A stretch of 6,968 bases of DNA from Clostridiales bacterium (lineage in GTDB: Bacteria; Bacillota; Clostridia; Saccharofermentanales; UBA5734), in NCBI GenBank assembly GCA_007135995.1, contig SLHU01000318.1, positions 1 through 6,968 on the forward strand. The letters are read 5' to 3'. How positions within the stretch are numbered: position 1 is the stretch's first letter; every line of letters starts with the position of its first letter. Of this stretch, positions 5,997-6,968 are shown one piece after another. The position numbers and the translations under genes were made by a program. Below the pieces are notes generated by a model. The model was given only the letters and a program-made list of their open reading frames with translations. It was not told the origin of the DNA and ran no database searches.

Positions 5997-6968
5997 TTAT
6001 GGCTCAAGCCGAGATAAATCACGAGGAAATAAAGAAGTTTCTCTGATGTTATCTTTGCCGGCCATCTGCATCAGAAAGCGCTCCAGACCAATCCCCAGCC
6101 CGCCATGGGGGGGCAGACCGCAAGCATGTGCCTGAAGGTATGACGCGAAGATTTCCGGATTCATGCCGAGCCTGAGCATTTTATCAATTTGCTGCTGGTA
6201 GGCATGGATGCGCTGGCCCCCCGTAGTGATCTCCAGCCCCTTATACAGAAGGTCAAAACTGAGACTGTACTTTGGATCCTTCGGATCATCCATTGTATAA
6301 AACGGTCTTTTTTTGCTTGGATAATGGGTAATGAAAACAAAATCGCTGTTCATGTCTTCTTTTACCAGGCGGCCAATCAGTCGTTCTTCCTCGGGCTCAA
6401 GATCATTCGGATCTTTAACTTCAAAGCCGTATCGCTCAGCAATCCGTTCTTTTGCCTCACTGAAGCGAAGCACAGGGATTTCCGCCGGGCAGGCCAGTTT
6501 GATATCAAGGTGTTCGAGCGCGTCGGCGTATTCACTGACCAGGAGGTCAAAAACATGTTGAATCATAGCGGTTTCCATGTTCATCACATCATAAAATGAA
6601 TCAATAAAACCCATCTCAAAATCCAGACTGGTATATTCATTCAGATGACGAACGGTACTGTGTTTTTCGGCGCGGAAAACCGGTCCCGTCTCATACACTC
6701 TTTCAAAAACACCTACCATCATCTGCTTATAAAGCTGCGGGCTTTGTGCCAGATAGGCTTTGCGATGAAAATACTCAAGCTTGAATATATTTGATCCGCC
6801 TTCTGCTCCGGTCGAAACGATTTTCGGCGAATGAATTTCAGTAAACTGCTCACCGTGCAGAAAGCCGCGAAAACCCCGGCACAAGCCTTCCTGAAGCTTG
6901 AACAGGTAACGCTGATCACTGTGCCGGATAACCACTGGTCTCAGGCTCAGTTCTGTTTCCAGACTCAG
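5997..6968 (-). CDS. aspS: aspartyl-tRNA synthetase, archaeal/eukaryal type, probably Asp-tRNA(Asp/Asn) ligase (5' end outside window)
   Basis: The frame is open to the right edge, giving the C-terminal 323 residues. An internal GTG at 6933-6935 is not a start, because family-like sequence (SLRPVVIRHSDQRYLF) continues across it. About 110 N-terminal residues, the OB-fold anticodon-binding domain, are missing. Numbered from the edge, the class II catalytic core shows motif 1 (about 36-51), QSPQLYKQ (75-82), motif 2 with FRAEKH and RHLNEYTSLDFEM (98-119), SFDLLYKGLEITTGGQRIH (237-255) and motif 3 GLGIGLERF with invariant Arg297 (290-298). The FRAE...RHLNE block, the GLE...GGQRIH block and the lack of the large insertion (GAD) domain of bacterial AspRS mark the short archaeal-type enzyme. 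AsnRS is the main alternative, but the GLEITTGGQRIH block favours Asp. Its place before gatCAB suggests it also charges tRNA-Asn. It ends in a double stop. Confidence 0.9.
   Translation of the reverse strand: MSLETELSLRPVVIRHSDQRYLFKLQEGLCRGFRGFLHGEQFTEIHSPKIVSTGAEGGSNIFKLEYFHRKAYLAQSPQLYKQMMVGVFERVYETGPVFRAEKHSTVRHLNEYTSLDFEMGFIDSFYDVMNMETAMIQHVFDLLVSEYADALEHLDIKLACPAEIPVLRFSEAKERIAERYGFEVKDPNDLEPEEERLIGRLVKEDMNSDFVFITHYPSKKRPFYTMDDPKDPKYSLSFDLLYKGLEITTGGQRIHAYQQQIDKMLRLGMNPEIFASYLQAHACGLPPHGGLGIGLERFLMQMAGKDNIRETSLFPRDLSRLEP

Larger units (their letters stand above)
2654..6968 (-). other. operon aspS-gatC-gatA-gatB for indirect Asn-tRNA synthesis
   Basis: Four minus-strand genes run in one direction with gaps of 78 nt and 14 nt and a final 4-nt overlap, and with no promoter or terminator visible between them. 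The products cover both steps of the indirect route: aspartylation of tRNA-Asn, then amidation to Asn-tRNA-Asn. The promoter lies beyond the right edge. The 3' end runs convergently into mutY. Confidence 0.8.

Noticed and set aside
6189..6599. 136-codon plus-strand open frame
   Set aside because: It is antisense to conserved AspRS catalytic sequence and is a shadow of that gene's codon pattern.
1..6968. A novel defence, mobile or biosynthetic system
   Set aside because: Every confident gene is a known housekeeping gene with intact family motifs. There are no unassigned genes, transposase fragments, repeat arrays or abrupt composition change that would mark an accessory island.

Overview
This is an ordinary bacterial chromosomal segment, most likely from a low-to-moderate GC Firmicute (Bacillota). 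The pointers are strong AAGGAG/AAAGGA ribosome-binding sites, a TTG start, a sigma-A-type TTGACA promoter, and GatCAB paired with an archaeal/eukaryal-type aspartyl-tRNA synthetase. I cannot name genus or species from sequence alone. Five genes can be identified with good confidence and one possible gene end lies at the left edge. I found no tRNA, rRNA, IS element, CRISPR array, phage gene or toxin-antitoxin pair, and no evidence of a previously undescribed multi-gene system.

Left part (1-1427). Positions 1-329 hold no convincing complete gene. They contain what may be the last codons of a plus-strand gene (1-54), a plus-strand terminator-like hairpin (65-94), and a 14-bp perfect inverted repeat (164-177/213-226) that terminates cysK on the minus strand. 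The minus-strand gene cysK (330-1271) encodes cysteine synthase, with a good promoter and a short leader carrying a 7-nt direct repeat. The 150-bp gap to mutY is a divergent promoter region.

Middle (1428-2663). mutY, on the plus strand, encodes the adenine DNA glycosylase of the 8-oxoguanine repair system. All catalytic and iron-sulfur residues are present, and it starts at TTG. Its stop codon region overlaps the 3' end of gatB by 10 nt in a convergent arrangement.

Right part (2654-6968). A minus-strand operon reads aspS (5' end outside the window) - gatC - gatA - gatB. The spacings are 78 nt, 14 nt and a 4-nt ATGA overlap. Together these genes make a complete indirect route to asparaginyl-tRNA. 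A synthetase of the class IIb archaeal AspRS type, probably non-discriminating, charges tRNA-Asn with aspartate. GatCAB then amidates it, using ammonia released from glutamine or asparagine by GatA and phosphorylation by GatB. GatCAB may also serve Glu-tRNA-Gln. The gene order suggests that synthetase and amidotransferase are made together, as fits a tRNA-dependent transamidosome complex.
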